This document shows positions 55,406-62,417 of a stretch of 64,000 nucleotides of DNA, in pieces. The position numbers were made by a program, and so were the translations under genes. The notes beneath the pieces were generated by a model. The model had not been told where the DNA came from and searched no databases. It saw only the letters and a program-made list of their open reading frames with translations. The DNA lies in assembly GCF_002925845.1 (NCBI RefSeq), contig NZ_PDNI01000028.1, forward strand, positions 1 through 64,000, in the 5' to 3' direction. The first letter of the stretch is position 1. Each line of letters opens with the position of its first letter. The stretch is from Roseovarius nitratireducens (GTDB lineage Bacteria > Pseudomonadota > Alphaproteobacteria > Rhodobacterales > Rhodobacteraceae).

Positions 55406-55684
55406 CTAAGCAGCCATTTTGTTGGTGCGGGAATTGATCCAGTCCCACGCTTTCTGAGGGAGCCAGCCACTGTAATCGCGGCTGACGCCAATGATCAGGA
55501 AGCTGTCGTTCGTGTCCGCGTGAGGGGAGAGCTTGTCCCAGATACCTTTCGCAGTCAGGTTGGTATCGACCAGCCAATGAGAGTCGAGATAGTACCACCA
55601 GGCACCGCAACTCTTGATTGCTTCGTGCAGCTCCCCATAGTTTTGACCGGGGCTGTTCAGGTCGTAGTTGATTGAGTAGATCAT
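55406..55684 (-). CDS. SinR-family-like small protein, Cas2/VapD-type fold suspected
   Basis: This 92-aa protein (MIYSINYDLNSPGQNYGELH, then IKSCGAWWYYLDSHWLVDT and KLSPHADTNDSFLIIGVSRDYSGWLPQKAWDWI) resembles small proteins annotated as SinR family. The opening YSINYDL strand, the helix, and the LDSHWLVDT strand recall the ferredoxin-like fold of Cas2/VapD endoribonucleases. There is no CRISPR array in the window, so a Cas2 role is not suggested. It is the first gene of a three-gene minus-strand group. Confidence 0.65.
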   Translation of the reverse strand: MIYSINYDLNSPGQNYGELHEAIKSCGAWWYYLDSHWLVDTNLTAKGIWDKLSPHADTNDSFLIIGVSRDYSGWLPQKAWDWINSRTNKMAA

Positions 55685-55823
55685 TGGATTCCTCGATGGT
55701 GTTTTTTCAGCCGATTTCCTGGCCTCACTTACCTATGCGGAAGATTTCCGGGGGCTCGGACACGGATTTGTCCGAATGGGTGATTTTTTCCAGCATAGGA
55801 TTTCGAGAAGAGGTTTTGAGCAC

Positions 55824-56399
55824 ATGAAGAATATCGACACAGCCGGAGTGCTGACGCGGGAGGAACTGGAGGAAGCCATCGGCGAGCTTTCAACTGCCGA
55901 TTGGATGCGCCTCAGAAGCGCCGCCCAGCTCTACGCAGTCTACCCGGTGGAGCCCGATGAGTTGGTGCAGGAAGCACTATGCCGAGCGATTGCAGGGTCA
56001 CGGAAGTGCCCCAGAGAAGTCAGCGTCGTTCGGTTCGTTGCGGAGGCAATCCGCAGCATTGCTCATGACGAGCTTCAGAAAGTTGAGCACCAGCGCGATG
56101 AGGTGTCGGTTCACGATGACGCGATTGAAGACCCGGATTCCATTACCCCCAGAGAGCCCGGGCCAACTGCCGAGGAAAGGATGATTTCAAATGAACAAGC
56201 CCGAGGAATGGAAAACCGCCTGCTGGAACTTTTCGACGGCGATGATGAAGCACAGCTCATCGTTCTGGGCATGTTGACCGGAACGGAAGGAGCAGAACTG
56301 AAGGAGGTGACTGGACTCGATCAAACCGGTTTCAACAGCAAGCGGCGCTATGTAAGGCGCAAAATCAACAACGCCATCGAGAATGGATTCACACTATGA
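55824..56399 (+). CDS. Sigma-70 family RNA polymerase sigma factor-like protein
   Basis: This 191-aa protein starts MKNIDTAGVLTREELEEAIG. The region-2-like segment (VEPDELVQEALCRAIAGSRKCPREVSVVRFVAEAIRSIAHDELQ, about residues 48-92) matches the DLxQExxxRxL pattern of ECF sigma factors. The C-terminal part (ELFDGDDEAQLIVLGMLTGTEGAELKEVTGLDQTGFNSKRRYVRRKI) resembles region 4. The ATG at 55824 was preferred over one 16 codons upstream. It overlaps the next gene by 4 bases (ATGA). With the downstream ImmA/IrrE-type peptidase, it suggests a switch in which proteolysis frees or removes a regulator. Confidence 0.78.
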   Translation: MKNIDTAGVLTREELEEAIGELSTADWMRLRSAAQLYAVYPVEPDELVQEALCRAIAGSRKCPREVSVVRFVAEAIRSIAHDELQKVEHQRDEVSVHDDAIEDPDSITPREPGPTAEERMISNEQARGMENRLLELFDGDDEAQLIVLGMLTGTEGAELKEVTGLDQTGFNSKRRYVRRKINNAIENGFTL

Positions 56400-56821
56400 C
56401 AAACAAGAGAAGCGACGAACGGAGAAAGTTGGTCTCACTGGCCGACGCGCTCTTCGACGACCTCCTTGCGACGTCCGATGAAGATATTCTCAAGGAAGTT
56501 GCCGATGCTGGTGGCGATCCGGAGGCAATTAGCGGTCAGATGCGTGCCAGGTTCGAAGATACCCTCATGCAGGCGCGCAAAGAACGAATGAAAGCTGCAC
56601 GGGCAGGGCGCAAAGCAGCCCAGGCCGGAGAAGAGACCGAAAAAGTGGTCGATGTTTCCCTGGCCCGACAGGCTTTGCGGCGAGCGCTCCAACAAGATGG
56701 CCTGTCGATGGCTGCCCGGAACGAAACCGAGAGCGATCTGACCGACGAGGAGGTTCTGCGCAAGTACAATGATCTCGTTCGCCTTGGTGTGATTGACCCC
56801 GAAGAAGGGGAAGATTCATGA
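56396..56821 (+). CDS. Hypothetical acidic/helical protein between sigma factor and peptidase
   Basis: This 141-aa, strongly helical, charged protein (MTNKRSDERRKLVSLADALF, then FEDTLMQARKERMKAARAGRKAAQAGEETEKVV) ends in an acidic tail (RLGVIDPEEGEDS). It overlaps both neighbours by 4 bases, so it is made in step with them. Its position makes it a candidate anti-sigma factor or cleavable substrate of the ImmA/IrrE peptidase. I recognise no family. Confidence 0.7.
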   Translation: MTNKRSDERRKLVSLADALFDDLLATSDEDILKEVADAGGDPEAISGQMRARFEDTLMQARKERMKAARAGRKAAQAGEETEKVVDVSLARQALRRALQQDGLSMAARNETESDLTDEEVLRKYNDLVRLGVIDPEEGEDS

Positions 56822-57609
56822 AGGGGATCGATCCTGCCGAGCGGCTCTTGAAGTCGCTCGGCGTCACTGAACCGCACGAAATCGAACTGGAAGACATAGC
56901 CTTCGACCAGGGAGCCGAAATCAGATACTGCGATCTGAGCGGATGTGAAGCCGATATTCTCGGCTACCGGGACCGAGCGATCATCTCAATAGATCGGAAT
57001 CGCGGGCTCAGACGTAGGCGTTTCTCTATCGCGCACGAGTTGGGGCATTGGCATTACCACCGTGGTAAAAAGCTGCAATGCCGTGTCGATGAATACCAAC
57101 CGAAGCACAAACAGCTCGCAGAGCGCAAGGCCAACGGGTACGCAGCATCGCTGCTCATGCCTCACTATCTGCTAAAGCCGCGCGCCCGAGATCACCAGAA
57201 ACTCACATTCAAGACAATTGAACAATTCTCTTCGGAGTTCCGCACCAGCTTACCGGCCACAGCCATTCGATTGGTCGAGGCGGATATTTGGCCCTGTATG
57301 TTGATTTGTCACACGCGTCAGGGGAGAAAATGGTTCGCACAAGCGCCTATGTTTCACCAGCGCTGGTTTCCTCAAGCTGAGCTCGATCCAGAAAGCTCGG
57401 CATTCGACGCCGTGTTCGGCCAGTCCGAGGGGGACGCTCACCCCAGGATCATCGGTGCCGATGCTTGGTTCGACCGTGCTGAGGCGCAGCGGTACGAACT
57501 CTTCGAACAGGTCAAGTGCATTGGGGATGATGAGGCACTTGTTCTTCTCACCATCAAAGACGACCGTATGATGGAAGATGAGCCAGAACGGTTCGGGCAT
57601 CGTTGGTGA
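56818..57609 (+). CDS. ImmA/IrrE family metallo-endopeptidase
   Basis: This 263-aa protein has the zinc motif RRRFSIAHELGHWHYHRGK (HExxH-type HELGH about residues 73-77) followed by ERKANGYAASLLMPHYLLKP, which supplies the third ligand region. This is the ImmA/IrrE layout, whose members cleave phage-type repressors or DdrO. It has a C-terminal half of about 130 residues without a recognised domain (VRTSAY-like region around FAQAPMFHQRWFPQAELDPE), possibly sensory. It is the last gene of the coupled sigma/helical/peptidase triplet. Confidence 0.88.
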   Translation: MKGIDPAERLLKSLGVTEPHEIELEDIAFDQGAEIRYCDLSGCEADILGYRDRAIISIDRNRGLRRRRFSIAHELGHWHYHRGKKLQCRVDEYQPKHKQLAERKANGYAASLLMPHYLLKPRARDHQKLTFKTIEQFSSEFRTSLPATAIRLVEADIWPCMLICHTRQGRKWFAQAPMFHQRWFPQAELDPESSAFDAVFGQSEGDAHPRIIGADAWFDRAEAQRYELFEQVKCIGDDEALVLLTIKDDRMMEDEPERFGHRW

Positions 57610-57772
57610 AACGTTTTGACCTGCCCCCTCAGAGCCCGCGTTTATAAATCAGCTCCGTTCAAGGTTTGGCCTTGATGCAAGGGATCAGCATAGCTGACAT
57701 ATTTTGCATGAGTAGGCATTTAAACGCCTTAAAGTTCTGGCTTCCAGAGCCAACGCACGTTTAGATCGACGC

Positions 57773-58405
57773 ATGGCTACCCAAGAAGATCGACGCGATG
57801 ATTTCCTTCAGTCTCTCAGTCACCTTCGGTCAATCGCCGCCAAGCTTGGGGGAATGCTTGGCCCGCAAGGGGCGCTGACCTTTCCGGATCACCATAAGCT
57901 GTCGGAAGGGCTCTTCCTCAGCGCATGGACCCAATGGGAAGAGTTCATTCGTCTGCTTCTTATCGATGATCTGGCGATGGAGCCATCTGGCTTTGTCCAG
58001 AAGGATGTTACGAAGTTCCGCGTGAAAGGTGCGCCTCGCCGCATGGCAGAGCGGATTCTGTTTCATCCCGACCACCCTCAGAGGTTTGTGGAGTGGGATT
58101 TTGGACAAGTGAGATCGCGGGCGGATACCTTTTTGCCTTTAGGACACAGATTCGCAGCGCCGCTTCCCCGGCAAGGCGACTTGGACAAACTCAAGCGTGT
58201 TCGCAACGCAATCGCTCACAAGAGCGATCGCGCACGGGAGAGCTTCTTGTCTCTTGTGAGTAACGCTCCTTTCAATCTGCAGCCAAACCAACGGAGGGGG
58301 CTGACAGTCGGCCGGTTTCTTACGTCACACCAATGGAATGGCCACAGTGTGCTACACGAGTCGTTGCGGATTCACCACGCGCACGCAATGCATTTGGTGG
58401 CATAG
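57773..58405 (+). CDS. HEPN domain protein (RiboL-PSP-HEPN-like)
   Basis: This 210-aa protein starts MATQEDRRDDFLQSLSHLRS. The HEPN pattern is visible: helix with SEGLFLSAWTQWEEFIRLLLIDDLA and the R-x4-6-H motif in LDKLKRVRNAIAHKSDRA (Arg-Asn...His about residues 143-148). HEPN proteins are often RNases in toxin-antitoxin, abortive infection or RNA quality systems. No antitoxin-like partner (for example MNT or an HTH) is adjacent: the preceding gene ends 163 bases upstream and a broken transposase follows. It could be a stand-alone RNase, and its 3' region may have been altered by the IS481 insertion. Confidence 0.75.
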   Translation: MATQEDRRDDFLQSLSHLRSIAAKLGGMLGPQGALTFPDHHKLSEGLFLSAWTQWEEFIRLLLIDDLAMEPSGFVQKDVTKFRVKGAPRRMAERILFHPDHPQRFVEWDFGQVRSRADTFLPLGHRFAAPLPRQGDLDKLKRVRNAIAHKSDRARESFLSLVSNAPFNLQPNQRRGLTVGRFLTSHQWNGHSVLHESLRIHHAHAMHLVA

Positions 58406-58513
58406 CTATTCTGAAGTCAGCAGGTCTAAAACGGTTGAGTTTTGGCCGCTACAATCCAGAGTCAGGACATGACGACTGCATGCTGCTAGTTGTTCAATCT
58501 CACGGTTTGATGG

Positions 58514-59218
58514 TGTGATCCTTTCGCAGGAATGGAAGGAAGCACTATGGGACAAGTTCGTCATGGCAGCGCCATGACCACGCACGCGGTCATAGCTGCA
58601 ATACAGCGATCGCAGGCTTCGCTCTCGGAGTTGAGCCGGGAGTTGGGGATCAACCCCAAAACTGTTGCGAAAAGGCGCAAGCGCCAGACGGTTGAGGATC
58701 AGAAGGCCGGCCCGAGAGCCCCGCGCTCTACCGTTCTCAGTGAGCAAGAGGAGGCCATGATCGTTGCCTTCCGGCGGCACACACTGCTGCCGCTGGACGA
58801 CTGTCTTTATGCCCTCCACTCGTCGATCCCGAACTTGACGCGGTCTTCTCTGCATCGCTGTCTGCAGCGCCATGGCATATCACGCCTGCCGGACGTGGAT
58901 GGCGACAAGCCGAAGCGGCAGAAGTTCAAACGCTACCCGATCGGCTCTTTCCACATCGACATCGCCGAGGTGCCGACCGCCGAGGGCAAGCTCTATCTCT
59001 TCGTCGGCATTGACCGCACAAGCAAGTTTGCGGTGACCCAACTCGTCGAGAAGGCCGACAGGCGCACCGCATGGGAGTTCTTCCAGCACATGCTCGAGGC
59101 CGTGCCTTACCAGGTCCACACGGTCCTGACCGACAACCAACCGCATCCAGTTCGCAGAGCAGCCGCGCAACAGGAATACAGCCTATTCACGGCCGATGCG
59201 CTTCGACATGATCTGCGC
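58514..59218 (+). mobile_element. IS481-family element, 3'-truncated
   Basis: The left end begins TGTGATCCTTTCGCAGGA, typical of this IS481 type, 109 bases after the HEPN gene. The element is intact to about 59143, has a frame shift there, and loses similarity after about 59218. No right inverted repeat is present, so it is a dead remnant. Confidence 0.7.
58547..59218 (+). pseudogene. IS481-family transposase, frameshifted and truncated
   Basis: MGQVRHGSAMTTHAVIAAIQ opens the standard N-terminus, with the HTH LSRELGINPKTVAKRRKR and the rve core (FHIDIAEVPTAEGKLYLFVGIDRTSKFAV, VLTDN). After TDN at about 59143 the frame shifts: the continuing core FAEQPRNRNTAYSRPMRFDM is found only in another frame, up to about 59218, where homology ends. 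The second catalytic Asp region is reached but the last Glu part is lost, so it is non-functional. Confidence 0.8.
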
Positions 59219-59675
59219 CTCGACGCGCTCGTCATTTCCCAAATCGATTTCAAGAACACCATCGAACAGGGGAACTACCACGTAGTCAAAAGCATGCCGG
59301 TGCCAGCCGGTATTGTCCCCCGCTTCTTGAAGCGCCATTCCGTGACTTTGACACGATCATTGTCAATCATGACCGTCGGCCGAGCAGATCCGTTTTCAGA
59401 GCACATCGCACGTTCCTTCATTAGGCGAAGGCAGACTAAGCGCCGTCCATCCCACGCAATAGGGCCAGATTTTCCTGTTCGGCTATTCCAGATCGAATGA
59501 CCGCTCGGTCGCGGGTACAGACCCTGAGAACCTGGCCTCTTTCGCTGCTGCAGCGAAAGTCTGCAATGACAGGACGCGCTGCAGCATCGAGCACCGTTGA
59601 TGAAAGGCCGGTCAGGGCCGATCTTGTCAGTAAGGTGGCTTCCGGCGCAATCGGCGCACGGGAGCCGATTACCTA
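59219..59675. other. Stretch without a supportable gene
   Basis: Between the broken IS481 transposase and the MBL gene (457 bases) I see no convincing gene. One frame is open to about 59500 (GNYHVVKSMPVPAGIVPRFL) and another to 59805, but neither has a recognisable motif or ribosome site, and the second lies opposite the MBL gene. It is probably junction DNA left by rearrangement. Confidence 0.4.
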
Positions 59676-61034
59676 TCAGGTCAAGACCTCGCTTCCCCGT
59701 ACAAGGTGCGGCGGGCGAAGGAAAGTAGGAGTTTCAGACGTGAAATCGGTTTGCCAAAGCGCGGCGTGGAGGTCCCCCATAGTTTTGGGAGAAGGGTGCT
59801 GGTAGCAGTTCACCAGACCCATCGATACCACCGCCCTTGAATTGCTCGCCAGGCCCGCTGGCACGTTTCCCTCGACGGAAGCGCCATGATGTGGGGCAAC
59901 TAGGTGATGCAGCTTCGGAACGTACTGCCAGTTGATTCCCGAGTAGTCGGCATCACCAGGCATCAAGACGCGTCGGCCGCTACTTAGGGTGACCGTCATT
60001 GAAATCCCTGAGTTGTTCCGCGCTTTCGATTTCCCCTTCACAACCGTTGGATCACAGTCAGCGATTCTGATGCTACCAAAATTGAACACTATCCCGGCCC
60101 AACGTGATTGCGGGCCGATGCTTAACAGCCGCCCAGAGTTATGGAGCTCATCCGCTATGACCTGAGAATTTGCGCCGAGATCCTGAACAGGGGCGACCCA
60201 AATTTTCTTTTGAAGATCAGGCCAGCGGTGGAAGCCATGAAAATGGTCCCAGTCCCAATGGGACAGGACCACGACTTCGGAAAAAATGATGTTCGGGTCA
60301 GACGGTGGACAGGTCTTCGCATTGAAGCCTAATGGCCAGCCGACATCGAAATGTACAATCGGCTCGCCGGATGCATACTGCACCGATATGAAGTTGGCGT
60401 GGCCGACATCGTGGATCGTGACGCAATTAGGCTGGTGCGGCGACAGCATACAGGCAAGTTCGAAGATCTCATGAGCGCTTGTCCCCGCATCATATCTGAT
60501 GCCCTTCTTTCTAAGTTTTGCCGCCAACTGCTTGCCACCGTTGCCAGCGGCGCTCAGTGAAGGAGGCTCTTCGGGATCGAATCCAAAGTTAGAAACACTT
60601 GCTACTGAAAAGACCTCGACTTCATCGTATCCTCGTTCCCCGAGTTGACAGACCTGCGCACGCGGCCCGGAGATTTTTCCTGGCGGTAGAAGCGAGATTT
60701 CAACCCAAAGGCCCGCGAGATTCTCGTTTCCCTCTGCATCATTCGGACCAGGTAGGCCAGCCATTCGCGCGAACTTGTCTGCCGTGGTCATGACCCGGAC
60801 CATGGCGAGGTTCTTTCGCGTCCATTTCCTCGCGGGCTCGTCCAAGTCATCCGGATTGAAGCGCGCATCTGCTGCGTCAATGATGATTGTGTGACGGCTT
60901 GCCGAGCGATCGTTGTGCCGCTCCACACTTTCGATCCGACCGACCATGCTTCGTGGCTCAATAGCCAATCTTGATCGTGGCGATTTGCCACCCGGGCCCT
61001 GATTTCTAATAATTTGTGGAATCAAAACCTCCAA
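59676..61034 (-). CDS. MBL-fold protein with N-terminal extension, conflict-system type
   Basis: This 452-aa protein has an N-terminal region of about 200 residues of unknown fold and a C-terminal metallo-beta-lactamase domain. The C-terminal domain has VVVLSHWDWDHFHGFHRW (HxDxDH-like, about residue 260), MPGDADYSGINWQ and HHLVAPHHGASVEGN. The spacing resembles ComEC/Rec2-type and conflict-system MBL domains, which are nucleases or hydrolases. The start is uncertain: TTG at 61032-61034 (LEVLIPQIIRN) is within a TTGGAGG run. The gene overlaps, by 29 bases, the tail of an upstream gene that an IS3 insertion cut off. It probably belonged to the same operon as the nSTAND3 gene. Confidence 0.75.
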   Translation of the reverse strand: MEVLIPQIIRNQGPGGKSPRSRLAIEPRSMVGRIESVERHNDRSASRHTIIIDAADARFNPDDLDEPARKWTRKNLAMVRVMTTADKFARMAGLPGPNDAEGNENLAGLWVEISLLPPGKISGPRAQVCQLGERGYDEVEVFSVASVSNFGFDPEEPPSLSAAGNGGKQLAAKLRKKGIRYDAGTSAHEIFELACMLSPHQPNCVTIHDVGHANFISVQYASGEPIVHFDVGWPLGFNAKTCPPSDPNIIFSEVVVLSHWDWDHFHGFHRWPDLQKKIWVAPVQDLGANSQVIADELHNSGRLLSIGPQSRWAGIVFNFGSIRIADCDPTVVKGKSKARNNSGISMTVTLSSGRRVLMPGDADYSGINWQYVPKLHHLVAPHHGASVEGNVPAGLASNSRAVVSMGLVNCYQHPSPKTMGDLHAALWQTDFTSETPTFLRPPHLVRGSEVLT

Positions 61035-61097
61035 AGAGCTTCTTGTAATTTAATGACAGCTGCGCTTGCGAACATTCTTTTGTGGATGCCGCTCGGT
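61006..61097 (-). pseudogene. 3' tail of an unknown gene cut by the IS3 element
   Basis: Immediately outside the left end of the IS3 element the minus strand encodes ASTKECSQAQLSLNYKKLFG and then GFDSTNY before TAG at 61006-61008, overlapping the MBL gene start. This arrangement is typical of an operon junction, so it is probably the C-terminus of an upstream gene whose body is now missing. It is too short to classify. Confidence 0.4.
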
Positions 61098-61144
61098 TGA
61101 TCTGAACAGGTTCCGGGCGTTTTATAAGTGGTTTTCCGCCTCGG

Positions 61145-61975
61145 TTAAGCCGCCACCGCTTTGGGCATTGGCTGGTTGAAGTAGGCCTGATCGGGGGTTC
61201 TCCCGTCAAGCGATGAATGTGGGCGTCGGCTGTTGTAGAAGGTCAGATACCGGCCAATCCCGACCCGGGCCTCGGACACGCTGGCATAGGCCCGCAGGTA
61301 GACTTCTTCGTATTTTATGCTCCGCCACAAACGCTCGACGAAGATGTTGTCCCGCCAGGCACCCTTGCCATCCATGCTGATCTTGATCTCGCGGGAGGCC
61401 AGCACCTTGATGAAGTCGGTCGAGGTGAACTGGCTGCCCTGATCCGTGTTGAAGATTTCGGGCGTGCCGTGTTTCGCCAGCGCCTCCTCCACGACTTCTA
61501 TGCAAAAATCCGCCTCCAGCGTGATCGACACCCGCCAAGCCAGAACGCGCCGCGTGAACCAGTCGAGCACGGCAGCCAGATAGATGAACCCGCGCGCCAT
61601 CGGGATGTAGGTGATGTCCATCGCCCAGACCTGATTGGGCCGGATGATGGACAGCTTTCTCAGCAGATATGGGTAAATCTTGTGCCCCGGCGCCGGTTTC
61701 GACGTGTTCGACTTGCGATAGAACGCCTCGATGCCCATGCGCTTCATCAGCGTGGCAACGTGCAGCCGCCCGACCTTGAGGCCTTCCTGGACCAGCAGCC
61801 CCTGCAGCATCCGGATGCCCGCGAAGGGGAACTCCATGTGCAGCTTGTCGATCCTGTGCATCAGCTTCAGATCGGCGTCCGACACAGGGCGCGGCTTGTA
61901 GTAGACGCTGCCCCGGCTGATCCCCAACATGATGGCCTGGCGGCTGACGCTCAGCTTGGCGGTGGGATCGATCAT
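61145..61975 (-). CDS. IS3-family transposase OrfB
   Basis: This 276-aa integrase-core protein starts MIDPTAKLSVSRQAIMLGIS. An HTH_21 segment (LMHRIDKLHMEFPFAGIRML) is followed by the rve DDE core with VWAMDITYIPMARGFIYLAAVLDWFTRRVLAW (first Asp), FNTDQGSQFTSTDFIKVL (second Asp) and MDGKGAWRDNIFVERLWRSIKYEEVY (Glu). It ends YNSRRPHSSLDGRTPDQAY. All catalytic residues are present. It overlaps orfA by 4 bases; expression as an OrfAB fusion by frameshifting is usual for the family. Confidence 0.93.
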   Translation of the reverse strand: MIDPTAKLSVSRQAIMLGISRGSVYYKPRPVSDADLKLMHRIDKLHMEFPFAGIRMLQGLLVQEGLKVGRLHVATLMKRMGIEAFYRKSNTSKPAPGHKIYPYLLRKLSIIRPNQVWAMDITYIPMARGFIYLAAVLDWFTRRVLAWRVSITLEADFCIEVVEEALAKHGTPEIFNTDQGSQFTSTDFIKVLASREIKISMDGKGAWRDNIFVERLWRSIKYEEVYLRAYASVSEARVGIGRYLTFYNSRRPHSSLDGRTPDQAYFNQPMPKAVAA

Positions 61976-62283
61976 TTTCTTGCGCTCGGCAGCAGACCCG
62001 CCTTACCGAGCGCGCCGGACAAAAAATCGTTCTCCAGCGTCAACTCTCCGATCTTCGCATGCAGGGTCTTCACGTCGATCATCGGTTCCGGCTCGGCCTT
62101 CGCAGCTTCGCCGAAAACCCCGGTCGCGCCCTCAAGCAGCTGATCGCGCCACTGCTTGATCTGGTTCGGGTGAACGTCGAACTCCTGCGCCAGCTCGATC
62201 AGCGTCTTCTCACCCTTGATCGCAGCTACCGCCACTTTCGCCTTGAATGCCGGGCTGTGATTCCGGCGCGGTCGTCTTGCCAT
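61972..62283 (-). CDS. IS3-family transposase OrfA
   Basis: This 103-aa protein starts MARRPRRNHSPAFKAKVAVA. HTH (IKGEKTLIELAQEFDVHPNQIKQWRDQLLEG) is followed by a leucine-zipper-like helix (DVKTLHAKIGELTLENDFLSGAL), the standard OrfA layout for binding the IS ends. The ATG at 62281-62283 follows CAAGGAGAAGACC. The stop overlaps the orfB start in AAAATGA, the place where ribosomal frameshifting would produce the fused transposase. Confidence 0.92.
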   Translation of the reverse strand: MARRPRRNHSPAFKAKVAVAAIKGEKTLIELAQEFDVHPNQIKQWRDQLLEGATGVFGEAAKAEPEPMIDVKTLHAKIGELTLENDFLSGALGKAGLLPSARK

Positions 62284-62417
62284 GGTCTTCTCCTTGCTCG
62301 CAGCATCATGCCGCTGTTGCACGGAAAATCCACTTATCCCGGCTGTTCAGATTTCCGGAACCACCTCTCCTTAGGCAGTAGCAAATTCTTTAGCCATGTC
62401 ATCCGCCTTTCGCTGCG

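Larger units (their letters stand above)
61100..62352. mobile_element. IS3-family insertion sequence, apparently complete
   Basis: About 1.25 kb with two overlapping frames (orfA and orfB) on the minus strand. The end sequences are related inverted repeats: TCTGAACAG...ATAAGTGG.TTTTCCG reading in from the left (61101 on) and TCTGAACAG...ATAAGTGG.TTTTCCG reading in from the right (62351 back). The exact boundaries are uncertain by a few bases and I could not see a clear target duplication. It separates the nSTAND3-like gene from the MBL gene. Confidence 0.8.

Noticed and set aside
55406-55684. Cas2-like protein as a sign of a CRISPR-Cas system
   Set aside because: No repeat-spacer array, cas1 or effector gene is seen on either strand, so only a fold resemblance is reported.
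59497-59805. 102-codon plus-strand frame left of the MBL gene
   Set aside because: It overlaps the MBL gene's 3' end on the other strand and has no recognisable motif.
61098-62356. Target-site duplication for the IS3 element
   Set aside because: The bases outside the two ends do not match convincingly, so no duplication is claimed.
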